In this document: positions 9,573 through 23,346 of the stretch, in pieces
How positions within the stretch are numbered: position 1 is the stretch's first letter
Layout of the letters: every line of letters begins with the position of its first letter
DNA from: Spongospora subterranea f. sp. subterranea
Taxonomy: Eukaryota > Endomyxa: Phytomyxea > Phytomyxea > Plasmodiophorida
Length of the DNA stretch: 64,000 nucleotides
Reading direction: 5' to 3'
Assembly (NCBI GenBank): GCA_049724395.1
Contig: JAUGWO010000229.1
Location: 1 to 64,000, forward strand
The notes under the pieces: generated by a model
Seen by the model: the letters and a program-made list of their open reading frames with translations, nothing else
What the model was told of the DNA's origin: nothing
The model's database searches: none
Program-made: the position numbers and the translations under genes

Positions 9573-10196
9573 TCAATTTAGTGATTGCCGAAGGATCCAG
9601 TCGTTTGTGTTTGCGGCAATGTAGGAGGTGATGTGTATATATTGCTGCCAGTTTTCCCCACTCAGCAACGCATTGACCGCCGAGATTTCGAATTCGCTGG
9701 CGCAGCTGTGTTTTTGAAAGAATTTCCTCAGCCCTTCTTCGTGGTCATCGGGGTTCGACATTGCGCTATCGAACGCCTGTGTCAGCGCCAAGATCTGATT
9801 CATATCCAATGACCTAAGCAGTTGTATTGTATCTGGATCCGGTATTCCAGGAAGATAATGCTCATGCCACAACTGAGCCGGAAATACCTGCAAGTTCATT
9901 TGACACCAATTCAGCGATTTGTCGACTCAAATAAACCAATATTGAACCTGTAGGTTATCTTCTCCATTATATATTGTGGCGATCGTTATAACAGGAATAC
10001 TGGTGATTTTGGAATGGCTTCTCTGTACGCGCTCTTTATCGCCAAATCCCTCGGTCAGCTGACTGATGGCTATATCCTCACCTGCAGACGTATCCGCATA
10101 GCTCATTGACGAAAAGTCCCCCTGGGAACCGTATTCAGGCGCTATGAGCGAGTTTCCATCCACCGGGGTGTCATCCTTCCTCTGCCACATATTCAC
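9573..10196 (-). CDS. Unrecognised 187-residue protein (two exons)
   Basis: Two minus-strand exons, 10196-9948 and 9887-9573, join in phase across a 60-nt GT-AG intron to give 187 residues. Exon 1 (MNMWQRKDDTPVDGN...) is polar, ending in a beta-like SKITSIPVITIATIYNGEDNLQ. Exon 2 continues VFPAQLWHEHYLPGIPDP and is helical, with a phenylalanine/histidine-rich segment and no membrane span or signal peptide. The intron junction is convincing because both open frames end exactly at it. I do not recognise the family. It lies in a run of minus-strand genes (RAD21, this gene, tRNase Z). Confidence 0.6.
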
Positions 10197-10685
10197 CTCG
10201 TCTGGCCAGGAGGTCTCGACGAACCGAGAGCGTGATCACGCCACGTACCCCCGCTAAGAGAATTGTCAATTTCGCTTGTGATAAATGGAGGAATGTGGTC
10301 ACAGTATGAGCAGTACAGTTGAGTCAGTTCTCTCACAGTTGAACTCGATTAAGTCGGACCTGTACCTGTTTAGACCTTACGTCGATTGAAATTGGATAGA
10401 TGTTCTGTTTTCACGTATATGGTCAGTGCTCTCACGCGTAAACCCGATTTGGTCTGTGATCAGTACCGTCTTGTTTACCTTCACTCAGTGCATTTTGTAC
10501 ATCCGAATCGACGAAATGACGTTCGAGCCTTCAAACCCCGAGTCATGAGTCAGCAGCAATCTTTGACGCAATGTCCACAAGTTGCCTGTCGCCGACACGC
10601 ATTAGTTTTCTCAGCGATTTACGATGAATGCCTGGGAACTGGAAGGATTAAACAAAACTCAATTATGTGTTAGTCAAGAAACTGT
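10197..10685. other. Intergenic stretch between two minus-strand genes
   Basis: No recognisable gene. Two loosely similar sub-sequences (GTCAGTTCTCTCAC... near 10325 and GTCAGTGCTCTCAC... near 10421) suggest an old local duplication of about 100 bp. Any promoter for the 187-residue gene would lie at its left side near 10200-10300; no specific element is visible. Confidence 0.4.
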
Positions 10686-12128
10686 TTAGACATTTTTTTT
10701 TGGGATATCGAATGAGTAGAAATCCGAAGCCGTGATGACATAATCGCTGCCAAACGAGCAAACGGCAAGCTGGCGAATTTGCTCCATGACGGAAACGCTA
10801 TCTGGCGAAGCATCTCCTTTATATCGTGAACTGAAATGGTTCAAGACCAACAACTTGCCGCAAGTTTCTTTAGCAAAACGACCTGCCATCTGCGGTGTTG
10901 AATGCCCATGAGAAATGCATAGAGCCTCGGTGGCGTCGTACGTGGTACTCTCATCGCCTTGCAAGTATGCATTCGTTGCTTCATGCACAATCACATCCGA
11001 GTTCATTGCAAGCCCAACAATCTTCGTTCCATTAGAATTATCCCCCATAATTGTCACCTTGCGGCCTGGCCTTCGGGGACCGATAAACATGTCCGGGGAA
11101 AGACGGCTTCCATCTGGTAAATCTATAGGATTGCCAGCTTTGAAACCCGCTAAGAGTGACTTTGGATTGCGAATTCCCAAGTGCAGAAACGATGCCGCGT
11201 TGATATCCAGAATAGGTTGAATCCTTTCCATCATCAAACGCCCTGGAGCATCTTCCTCGGTAACGACATAGCCAACGCATGGGATTCGATGTGTTAGGCT
11301 CGCTGCTCTCACCGTCATGTGATCTGATTTACAGACCATCCAGCCTCCATAATCCTGATCAGATGGCATAATATCCATACCAGGTAACTCGTCTATATGA
11401 AGTTCAGATTGCACTTGTACGGGTGGCAAAGTTTCGTGCAGCTCATGCACCGAATATTTAAACCCTAACGTAGCATATGTATGCGATAAAGCAGCTCGAA
11501 CGTAGAGTCTTAGACCTAGTTAAAGGACGAATTAATAGTTTCCAGACTTGATCAACAAGTGAGTTAGGAACGCCTAAGTTAGACGATGCAACATAGCGCA
11601 TAACCGTAACCTTGCGATTTCACGATTAAAACAGCAAAATAATGGAGCAAACTGAAAACAACCAGCCATAATTGTTCACGTGCCTGATGGACCGTAAATG
11701 TGAATTTCAGACTCAGCCCGGGAAGTCAGCCCGCCAAGGGTACAAAGAACTCCAGGGAGACCGTAGACGTGATCGCCATGAAGATGAGTGATGAATATTT
11801 TGCGGATTTTCGCCAGGCGACATGTTGGTGATTTTAGGATTTGATGTTGGGTAGCCTCACCGCAGTCGAACAGCCAAATTGACCCATCGATATGCAGCGC
11901 CAGCGATGAATGGTTCCGCGTCGCCGTTGGCTGTGCTGAAGAAGTGCCCAGAAACGTCATCGACATGACATTTGCCATGCCTGGGCCACCCGTCTTTACT
12001 CCAAAAATGCGGTGCTCGGTGATACGCTTTTCCCCGCGAACTCCCTGAGTTCTGAGTAAGAAAGATCTCAGTAAGTCTTTGATAGATGAGTCAATTCGTT
12101 TATTTAGTTGAGTCACACTCTTTCCCAT
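10686..12128 (-). CDS. ELAC1: tRNase Z, short form (ELAC1-like)
   Basis: Metallo-beta-lactamase-fold endonuclease that removes 3' trailers from precursor tRNAs. Two minus-strand exons, 12128-11684 and 11515-10686, encode 424 residues. Visible motifs in order are FLGTSSAQPTATRNHSS (N-terminal strand), the zinc motif THLHGDHVYGLPG (HxHxDH), MGDNSNGT with the metal-binding Asp, VHEATNAY, and HGHSTPQMAGRFA followed by LVLNHFSSRY. All belong to the RNase Z signature; the flexible arm of the short form lies between. About 50 residues precede the domain, possibly an organellar leader, or the true start is nearer MSMTFLGT. The single 168-nt intron fits only with a GC donor (AG|GCACGT) and an AG acceptor, because the join then gives the family sequence PSGLRLYVRAALSHT in frame. 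Confidence 0.9.
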
Positions 12129-12232
12129 TGGTTTCTAGTAACTTAGTTGATTGGTCATTTATTATTTTTATTATTCGTCCTACACGTATTACCCCATCCG
12201 AAACTGTTGTATCAGGTTAATTAACTCTAATT
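12129..12232. promoter_or_regulatory. Shared 104-nt divergent promoter region
   Basis: Only 104 nt separate the start of tRNase Z (minus) from the start of the repeat protein (plus). The stretch is AT-rich (ATTTATTATTTTTATTATT at 12158-12176) with an ATTGG box at 12151. Both genes must take at least part of their control from it. No mapped start sites are available. Confidence 0.35.
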
Positions 12233-15200
12233 ATGGTAATTAAGTCCGTATTTTATATTTTTCTGGCTTTCGCCATCGTCGCGAACGTCTTTGCTCAATC
12301 TTATGGCAAGCCGTCAGTAGTTATTCAGACGTCAGCACCATCTCCTGCAGTTCCTCAATCTTATGGCAATCCGTCAGTAGTTATGCAGACGTCAGTACCA
12401 TCTCCTGCAGTTCAAGCTGTGAGAGAGACTCAAGTTACGAAAGATGCTGATAAAGTGACTACGGAGACCGTTCCTGGAACCAAGTTAAACATCACAACGA
12501 TTATCGGGCGCTCCAATACTTCAGTAACGGATAAGGCGGTCGCTGTGCCTCAACCCGCCGTTGTGTCTGTACTCCCGGTTCAGTTCGATGCCGAAACCGG
12601 AGTCGTTTCTATGAGTGAGAGGTCGAATTCATCTATGAAGTCAAACGGTGCGACGACATTTACACCTATCATTGACGCATCTCAAATGAGTTCTGAGACG
12701 GCTCGCGAAGTTAACGCCCTAGGATTGTCGTCCAACGTCAAAATGGCTGATGATGTTGATGCGAATATCGCTAAACAAGGTGACAACAACGATGTCCATC
12801 GAGTTGATCGTATCACAGACACGAAGACAGTGCAGCTGTCGATGCCTGGGGCTGACGGCAAAATCATCCGAACTAATATGATTGACGTTAACATATCCGA
12901 TGTTACCACCGATACAAAGGAAGCTCAAACGTCAACGGCGACAACCCCAATCCGTCATGTGGTGAGCAATTTAGCTGAAAATCTTGTCAAAGATGGAAAG
13001 GTGGGAGAGAACGATACCATCATTCTATCAGTTGGCGACGACAAGGTGTCGGTGTCTGCTCAAGCAAGCAACTCGACCCACTTCGGAAAGTTGGACACGA
13101 AAAACAGCACGTTAGAGGACATTAAGTTACTATCGGACGCCTTGAACAAGCAACCATCCAACGCGTATTCGTCGCCGATGGCTCAACTGGTCGGAGGCAG
13201 GCTTAATAGTTCAATTAATTCGCCAGATAGTTCCTTGTCAGGTTCTTGGGTGAATATGGGCCAGCTAGTGTCTGAGAACAACGCCGATCAACAAAAAGAA
13301 CACTACCAAGGTCAACCAAGTTCCAGTGATAAGAACCACGACACTAGTTATTTCTCTTCCTTGCTGGATAAGTTGACCGACAGTACTCCTGCAAGTCCTT
13401 TGAGTCAAAACGAACGTGTCCCCGACGAAGTTTTCATGGTAGCTTCAGTGCAAACTCCCGCTCCTGCAGTTTTGATTACCGTCCCGAAAAGCGCTTCTGC
13501 TCAAAATAATCAAGGCTTAGCAGATTCGTCTAAGGTTTTACAAATATGCTCGCAACCATTACACATGAATTCTGACCATTGTTCCAATTTCGCAGGGTTC
13601 TGGTGGAATGCCTTCGCTCCATCAGTTTGAAGATGCATCTGGTTCGGTTGGTTCTCCTGTGTCAGTTCTTACATACGTTACCCCATCTGCTACAGGAAGC
13701 AACTCTCAGAGTAAAAGCGTCGCTGGTTTGGTTGGCGCTGAGCAAACTTTCAAACGTCCAGAATGGAAATTCTCCGGGTATAACTAATGGTGTCGCGTTA
13801 AATTCGTACTCATCGGGTCCTACTGGAGCTAAACAAGATAGTCAAGGCGAAGTTGTTGCACTTCTTACTAATGGTCAAGTTCCTCTGAATTCTGCTGATA
13901 TTCTTCAGCTGATCACCTCGCAACTGAATGCTTCAATCTCTCAAGGCTCAAGTGCTTCTAATGCGCCGTCCAATGCGACCCGCTCAGGCGCAATCAACAC
14001 CTCGATGCCATCTGGTATGGGTTTCCTCGTAATAATATCACACACGTTGCTGATTCTGTGCCAGGTCCAAGATTAGAGGCTTCTGCCTTCTCGGGGTCGC
14101 AGCTGAATGATGTGAGAATGGTGTCTCAAACAAGTGGAGCTCTCGACACGGTATGGATGGGTACTACATCGGGGCCATCGAGCACCGCAGGTACATCATC
14201 AAGACCTCAAGGAAGCGCACCGTCTCAAAGTGCCGGCAGTCTTTCTGCTTCTCAAATATCAGGAAGCGCACCTGCTTCTCAAACTTCAGGCAGCTCCTTT
14301 GCGTGCCAAGGGTCAGCATGTGCCTCTCAAATTTCCAACACCGCTGGAAGCATGTCGACATCGCAAGGTCCAGGAAGTTTTGCATCTACTTCTCAAACGT
14401 CCAGCCCCACATTACTCTCTCAAGGAGGCACAGGTAACATGTCGGGTTCCCAAGGTTTAGGCGCTTCTCAAATGTTCGCCACCGGAGGCAGCATGTCGGG
14501 TTCCCAAGGTTTAGGAGGTGCATCTGCTTTTCAAATGTCTGGTACCGGAGGCAGCATGTCGGCTTCCCAAGGTTTAGGAGGTGCATCAGCTTCTCAAATA
14601 TCTGGCACCGGAGGCAGCATGTCGGCTTCTCAAGGTTTAGGAGTTGCATCTGCTTCTCAAATGTCTGGCACCGGAGGCAGCATGTCGGCTTCTCAAGGTT
14701 CAGGAAGTACATCTGCTTCTCAAATGTCTGGCACCGGAGGGAGCATGTCGGCTTCCCAAGGTTCAGGAAGTGCATCTGCATCTCAGATGTCTGGCACCGG
14801 AGGGAGCATGTCGGCTTCCCAAGGTTCAGGAAGTGCATCTGCATCTCAGATGTCTGGCACCGGAGGGAGCATGTCGGCTTCCCAAGGTTCAGGAAGTGCA
14901 TCTGCTTCTCAAATGTCTGGCACCGGAGGCAACATGTCGGCTTCTCAAGGTTTAGGAGGTGCATCAACTTCTCAAATGTCTGGCAACGGAAGCAGCATGT
15001 CGGCTTCTCAAGGTTTAGGAGGTGCATCAGCTTCTCAAATGTTTGGCACTGGAGGCAGCATGTCGGCTTCTCAAGGTTTAGGAGGTGCATCAGCTTCTCA
15101 GTTGTTTGGCACTGGAGGCAGCATGTCGGCTTCTCAAGGTTTAGGAGGTGCATCAGCTTCTCAGATGTTTGGCACTGGAGGCAGCATGTCGGCTTCTCAA

Positions 15201-16799
15201 GGTTTAGGAGGTGCACCAGCTTCTCAGATGTTTGGCACTGGAGGCAGCATGTCGGCTTCTCAAGGTTTAGGAGGTGCATCTGCTTCTCAAGTGTCTGGCA
15301 CTGGAGGCAGCATGTCGGTTTCCCAAGGATTAGGAGGTGCATCTGCTTCTCAGATGTTTGGCGCTGGAGGCAGCATGTCGGCTGCTCAAGGCTCAGGAAA
15401 TGCATCTGCTTCTCAAATATCGGGCGTCACCTCAGGTTCTCAAACTTCAGGCAATCCTGTTCCGCAAAGTGCAGGCAGCAACACTCCTTCTTCCCAATGG
15501 GTAGGAACTACGTCTTCTGGTTTCAGTTTCAATAGTACAAAAGCAGCGGACAATATCGCAGGAGCAACCACTACATCGCAACTCGTCGGTTCGTCAAACA
15601 TATCGTCTGTTACTTTAACAGCCACAATCACGCAAAATTCTAGTTTGGGGTCTAACAATACCGGAGCATTCAACAATGCCACTGGAACACCTATGTCATC
15701 TCAAGTTGTGAATGAGTCCACTCAATCATCTCAAGCGCCTATCGCATTCAATAGTACAAAATCGTTATCGACTTCCCAAGCACAAATGAACTCATCCTTG
15801 ACGTCAGTCCCTCTGTCCCTAAATTTAAATGGTCGAAGGAACATGTCATCTCACGATATGCACGACTCACCATTCCTAGCGCATTCCAATGGGGAGCATG
15901 TGCTTCGATCGAGCGTGTCTGAAAGTGACATCGACCAATGGATCGCAAATGCTGAAAAGGCAAATATCAATGTTTCGCTGCTGCAAATCGCGACCCGTGA
16001 TCAAATTGCTTGGACAATCTGGGCATCCCGTTCTACTGGTGACAGCAACAAGTCAACCACTAGGCCGTCGGCTGGGTTCTGCCGAAATGTTGCGGTACCT
16101 GCGACGAACACTTTGGCTTTGCCTCACTTTAATGCTGTCAACAGTGATGGCTTCATCTGGATTCTGTTTTCGAAACAAGTCGTCGAAGTTGTAAGCCTTC
16201 TGGAGCAGTCTTCTATCACCGGGGTCATTTACAAAGATGGCTCGTTGTCCACAAGTGGGACCAGCGTAACTGTTGTAGCGAGTGAACTGCATGGCCCTAT
16301 ATTCGGTGAGATAGATCAGTTTGCTATAGATGCAAAAATTGTTAACTCCACACTGACACCGGAGCGAGGTTCAACTGAAGATAAACTGATGGGTCAGGCG
16401 GAATTTAGAAATGTCATGTTCGATTCTCCACGGGTTCCACTGGATTCTGCTAAGCAAGAATCTGTATCGCCGTCTGAGTACCAGATCACCTATTCGTTTC
16501 CAGAAGAAACTGAAAACAACGATCAATCAGATTTCAGTCTATTGCCTGAGAACGATGTTTCGGGATATCGCAAAAATACCGGCAAGAATGGCGGTTTCGT
16601 TCCTGTCCGAGGATTCGCTCCAAGTTCTGGCATCGGTTTCAACACGCGAGCATCCAATGATCTCAGCTCTAGCCCATATTCTCGGGCAAATGCGGATAGC
16701 ATCAGTGTTTCCGCAACGACTGCCGACAAGCCAAGCGATTCCCCATTTCGCCGCAGGACAGGAAGTTCGCGATCAGATGGACGCATTGGCCTGTATTAG
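12233..16799 (+). CDS. Large secreted Ser/Gly-rich repeat protein
   Basis: About 1,500 residues in at least four exons. The first 22 residues (MVIKSVFYIFLAFAIVANVFAQ) are a clear signal peptide, so the product should enter the secretory pathway. An imperfect duplication follows (QSYGKPSVVIQTSAPSPAV, then QSYGNPSVVMQTSVPSPAV). The middle is polar with many N-x-S/T sites. Fifteen 21-residue repeats built on TGGSMSASQGLGGASASQM occupy 14481-15425. The last 400 residues are less repetitive, with a possible folded part (VSESDIDQWIANAEKA near 15915), and end in an Arg/Ser tail without an anchor. Introns: 13535-13595 (61 nt) and 14015-14064 (50 nt) are clean GT-AG joins; a third near 13719-13761 is needed to keep the frame, but its donor is uncertain. 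No family is recognised; a wall, spore-coat, mucin-like or adhesin role is inference from composition. Confidence 0.8.
14481..15425 (+). repeat. Fifteen tandem 63-bp coding repeats
   Basis: Fifteen in-frame copies of a 63-bp unit encode TGGSMSASQGLGGASASQM plus a two-residue junction (S/F-G). Copies 4-7 share a QGSGS variant and copies 9-12 and 14 share QMFG or QLFG, which points to local unequal exchange. Degenerate partial units flank the array on both sides. The array has no stops on the minus strand either, which is a by-product of the repeat. Confidence 0.95.
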
Positions 16800-16992
16800 G
16801 CGAGCATAAAGTATTGACAATACAATTAACTATCTACCAATATATACTATATATGTGTGTCATCAAGATAGTTTAATTAACTGTAGAAGCGGACTGTGAA
16901 ACGAACAGCTGTACGATACAATATGATTGCACGCAAGCCGTATACAGCGCGCCCCAATTCAAAGCGCTATCTACATATCCGTAGAGGTTGTG

Positions 16993-19237
<2,245 letters not shown>

Positions 19238-19406
19238 TTCGTATGACAATAATAAAAACCGGCGGCAGTTAGATAAAAAAGTAGCCTGATCACCATGTTC
19301 GCTGACTGTTTCCTGTTGGTGATGATTGATGAGTGATGAGTGATAACGCTGTTCACTTCACGGACTACCTGATGCGGGCACCTGGGTTCCGTCTTCACAC
19401 ATTTAA

Positions 19407-20804
19407 ATGGTGTGGTACGTCCGGAATCCTGTAAGGCGTCTCTTCTCGACAGTAGCCTTCAATGCCGGAAATTCAGTCCAGAATAACTTCATTTCGAATA
19501 TAACTCCATCGGTTCAGTCGTTGGTGAGTCAAGATCTTCATCGTCAGTATAATCATCCTTTGTGCACCGTTAAGCAAATGATTTCCAAATCATTTCCTGA
19601 CTTCACCCTTATCGATCAGGTCAGCATTTGACATGGTAAAGTGCAGTTCTGTCTAAATCATGAATGCAGTTGTCGCCGATTGTAACCTTTGAGAAAAACT
19701 TTGATCATCTGTTAATACCTCCTGATCATGTTTCTCGGCAACCCTCTGATACGTTCTTTGTTGATCACCACCACGTTTTGCGTACTCACACATCGGCGCA
19801 TCAAACCGATCTTATTGGCAAAGGGTTGCGTGAATTCCTTGTTTGTGGTGACTGTTATCGTAGAGATGAAATTGATGCGACACATTATCCCGCATTCCAT
19901 CAAGTACAATCTGCTTTACTCAGTCTATATCTTTTTAATGAATGACTCTATAGATGGAAGGGGTCCGCATGTTTCCTAATTCATCATCGGAGGCATCTAT
20001 CGTCAAGGATTTGAAAGACGGTTTAGAGACAATGATTCACGATATCCTGGGGATGAAGATGGGCGAAGGCGAAAACATGCGCTGGGTGGATGCGTATTTC
20101 CCTTTCACCACACCATCGTTTGAACTGGAGGTAAGGACGTGTCAGATTTCAGGGACTGTCCAGAATGAGACTAGATTACTTTAGATTTTATATCGAGGAA
20201 AATGGCTTGAATTACTCGGATGCGGAGCGATTCATCCCGGTGTCATCTCAAATGTTCGAAACCTCGACCCTGAGTTTCAACGTGGATGGGCGTTCGGTAT
20301 AATCCATCAATGATCGCATACACGCCGGCTGACCATTTCTAGGTATCGGATTGGAGCGTTTAGCTATGATCCTGTTTGATATACCTGATATTCGTTTGTT
20401 CTGGAGCAAAGATCCCCGGTTTCTGTCGCAGTTTTCAGCTGGAGACAAAAATGTGACTTTCACCCCGTATTCGAAATACCCTCCCTGCATCAAAGACATT
20501 TCGTTTTGGATCCAACCAAATTTTCACGAAAACGATCTTTTCGCTATTATTCGCGAAGTTGCAGGTGGGCGGGTTTAGGCGCTAATGGACCTGGTTGATT
20601 TTAACCTCTTTTTTGACAGGCGACTTGGTCGAATCAGTATCATTGATTGACGAATTTCACTGCAGAGCTTCAATTCGTACAAGTAAATGCTATCGAATTA
20701 CCTATCGATCCATGGACAGAAGCCTTTTGAACGAGGAAATCGATGCACTCCAACAATTTATCAGAGTCAAAACTCAAGAGCAATTAAACGTGACATTGAG
20801 ATGA
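19407..20804 (+). CDS. FARS2: Phenylalanyl-tRNA synthetase, mitochondrial monomeric type
   Basis: Class II synthetase that charges organellar tRNA-Phe. Six exons (19407-19619, 19670-19903, 19954-20130, 20185-20296, 20343-20564, 20620-20804) join in phase to 380 residues. The N-terminus [15 protein letters not shown] looks like a targeting peptide. The catalytic domain shows [17 protein letters not shown] (motif 2 region), [19 protein letters not shown], and motif 3 [23 protein letters not shown]. The C-terminal 100 residues ([13 protein letters not shown], then [13 protein letters not shown] and the YRITYRS segment) are the ferredoxin-fold anticodon-binding domain. Introns are 46-55 nt. It starts 169 nt after the P5C dehydrogenase stop on the same strand. 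Domain order and motifs identify the monomeric mitochondrial type rather than the cytosolic alpha/beta enzyme. Confidence 0.92.
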
Positions 20805-21056
20805 TCCCAGTTATTGAAATTTGTCGCATCTGATTACTTTTCAAAAGCAAATAGGGCAGTTGATATGTCTCTTTCTTAAAATATAACTTGCTCTGCATTG
20901 CAAAAAAAAACAAACCTGTAGCACAAACAATCAAATTGTTAACGGATTTTAAACGTTACAAGCGTGCGCCTTGGTAAAAAACAGTCGCAAATCGTAACAA
21001 TCGGGGAAAAACTGAGTGCAGCTTGGGTAATGTATACTGTAAAATGAAAGCGGCTC

Positions 21057-21172
21057 CGATAATCCATCATCTATTATGGTCCCAAAAATGAGTCGGTTTA
21101 ATGCCATGGCTAGTACGAAGCTGAAAAGCAGTTGGTTTTTTGGGACCGTAGTAGATGATGAATTATCGGTCC
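21057..21172. repeat. Short inverted repeat (33-35-bp arms)
   Basis: CCGATAATCCATCATCTATTATGGTCCCAAAAA at 21057-21089 pairs with its inverted copy at 21138-21172 with three mismatches, leaving a loop of about 48 nt. No coding content. It may be a MITE remnant or a transcript hairpin. Confidence 0.75.
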
Positions 21173-21636
21173 AAAGCTCAAACTTGAAGTAGAAGCGTTC
21201 GAAACCTAGCCCAACTTTTTTTACCAGACCAGAATAGATTTTAGTGTGTAAACAAGTACTGCACAGTACCTACTGTAGGAATCTAGCCATGTTTGCTTGA
21301 TGATCACTGTGATCCTGATTTTGTCGTGCTTCCTCATTTAGCAACAGTGATGTGATCTTTACCAAAGATGCTGATCAAACTTGCGCGAGTTTCAACACGG
21401 ATGAGACAGACGTTGAATACGATGCAAACGAATGCTATTGAAATGATCTCAAGTTTAGACAGATGCGCTGTCGCAACGAATGTTTGCTTATATTTGAATT
21501 AATTGTTTTGAGCATCCTTGATTAGCCTCAATGCTGCCGTACAATGTTAATTGAGTTGATACATTCTTCATTGCAATGGAGAGAATCTGTTTGCTTCCAA
21601 TGACGTTGTACATATTGGTAGTCCGAGTCAGCAACA

Positions 21637-21812
21637 CTCTCCGGACACCTCGAATCATTGGCATATTGCAGCCTGAGCAGGTTAGAGCGTGAAAGGGCCA
21701 GACGACGACTTTTATTTATTGGATCGGTCTGAAACTTTGCACAAGCTCTCAAAGGTCCAGTTCCAACACGCTCAGGCTGCAATATGCCAATAATTCGAGG
21801 TGTCCGGAGAGT
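21637..21812. repeat. Inverted repeat with 45-bp arms
   Basis: CTCTCCGGACACCTCGAATC... (21637-21681) recurs inverted at 21766-21812 with one or two mismatches. The loop is about 85 nt and has no gene. The arms have no similarity to the hairpin at 21057. Confidence 0.8.
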
Positions 21813-22008
21813 ATGGATTAGCGATAATGGATTCTAGTGTGTACTCCGTATTAGGTAATGTGTAGATTTTGCCCTGGTGTTTATTCGTAGCAATTTCGTA
21901 ACAAAGGCAAAAGACCCCGTTGACAGGGCACGAACTGCGCAATTTCTGCTATCCTGCGTGTCACGCACAACGGACTGTTATTCAACGATACATACAGTAC
22001 ACTCAGAA

Positions 22009-23097
22009 ATGGCTTCCCATCAAGTCCACGAAGACCATGGCGTAATCGCTGGTGACGATACAAACACCAGGCCAGTTTCTTTCACGAAAGAGGATGGGAA
22101 CAGTGACAGGCGACCGCCCTCAAGGGAAGACAAAACTCAGAATCCGCAATCCACTGGGAAATCTCATCGTGATCGACGGTCGTCATCTAGAGATAGAATC
22201 CCTGCAAATTCTGGCCGACGGCGATCACGCTCGAGAGAAAGATATCGACGACGTGATCACCCGAGGCGAAGGTCACGCTCCAGGTCGAATTCGGGAGATC
22301 GTCATGCTCGCAGGAACCGGCACCATAAATCGCATCGCGATAATTCGCCAAGGTCCCGTCATGAAAGGTCTGATAGGCATCGGCGCCACAGACACGATAG
22401 CCCAAACAGCTATCGCGACCACAACATACGTTCCGATGACCGTCCTCAAGTGTACAATGTGTATTATCTACTTAACCCATTGATAACTGTTCATTAGTCA
22501 AACTTCTGATTCCGTCCTATCCGATCGCCGCCATGCGACCAACAGTCTTCAAAGAGACAGGCACGATATGTGTTTTAATAGTTTCAGAATTGCTGATTGT
22601 TGTGTCAACCACAGTGATGAAAAAGTTGAGAACCCGGCTGATAAATCGACATTGCCTGTGAAAAAGCAGACGCATTTGAAGATCAAGCTGAAAAATGCTC
22701 CAGCCGTTGAAGCTCCTATGAAGAGAAAGAAGGTCTCCAAATTGGAGGCGGAAGCTTTGGCCATCCTTGCTGGTCAAAAAACTGGAGCTTCGCTGACAAC
22801 TGGCAATGCTTTAGCCGAGACCATTGAAGGTACCGTTTGTTGGCGTTAACATACTGTAACTTTGTCACTAATTTGTTTCCCGTAGTTGTTTTGAATGATC
22901 GTCTAGGCACAAAGACGCGCGTCAAATGTCGCAAAGATGACACGATTGGACAATTAAAGCAATTGGCTGCGATGCAGATCGGCTGCCGACCAGAGAAGAT
23001 CCGACTTCAGAAGTGGTACAATATCTTCAAAGATCACATACCATTAGAGGCTTATGAAATCCATGATGGCATGAGCATCGAACTGTATTATAATTAA
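22009..23097 (+). CDS. SR-domain protein fused to Hub1/UBL5 ubiquitin-like domain
   Basis: Four exons (22009-22451, 22498-22569, 22615-22829, 22886-23097) join in phase to 313 residues; introns are 45-56 nt. Residues about 20-150 are an Arg/Ser/Asp-rich region with [21 protein letters not shown], as in splicing regulators. Residues 180-240 are basic and helical ([13 protein letters not shown]). The last 73 residues are a full UBL5/Hub1: [20 protein letters not shown], then [30 protein letters not shown], and [13 protein letters not shown] at the end with the double tyrosine. Hub1 modulates the spliceosome non-covalently (Snu66/Prp38 binding) and is normally a free 73-residue protein. The last intron joins ...TIE to VVLNDRLG, exactly where UBL5 begins [11 protein letters not shown], and no separate Met is available. 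The fusion is therefore the simplest reading. Confidence 0.82.
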
Positions 23098-23346
23098 TCA
23101 TAGGCTGTTTTCAAGTGTCGTGTCGCTGTGCAAATAATTATCTAATTGACATTCGAGCATGATCGTATTGTCGTGGCATTAAACCTTCACGTTGCCACCG
23201 TTTCCGTACTCTAAATGGGACTATTACCAGCTCGAAACAAACCAAAATCGCAGGTTCATTGGCTTCTCAATGTTGCGCAAATGATTAATTGGCGCTTGGC
23301 CATAATTCATATTTTGAGCGCTGGTTTCTTGAGGTTATTTTGAATA
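23098..23346. other. Spacer after the SR-UBL5 gene
   Basis: AT-rich spacer, nothing recognised; it should hold the 3' UTR of the preceding gene. Confidence 0.4.

Larger units (their letters stand above)
20805..22008. other. Gene-free stretch with two inverted repeats
   Basis: No gene recognised over 1.2 kb. It contains the hairpins at 21057-21172 and 21637-21812 and otherwise AT-rich single-copy sequence. The last 100 nt before 22009 are presumably the 5' region of the SR-UBL5 gene. Confidence 0.5.

Noticed and set aside
10386-10673. A 95-residue plus-strand frame between two minus-strand genes.
   Set aside because: Composition is not coding-like and nothing matches; treated as intergenic.
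14386-15405. A 339-residue open frame on the minus strand across the repeat array.
   Set aside because: It arises because the 63-bp unit has no stops in that frame; the Cys/Leu-rich translation (KPTCCLQCQT repeats) is only the mirror of the real plus-strand repeat.
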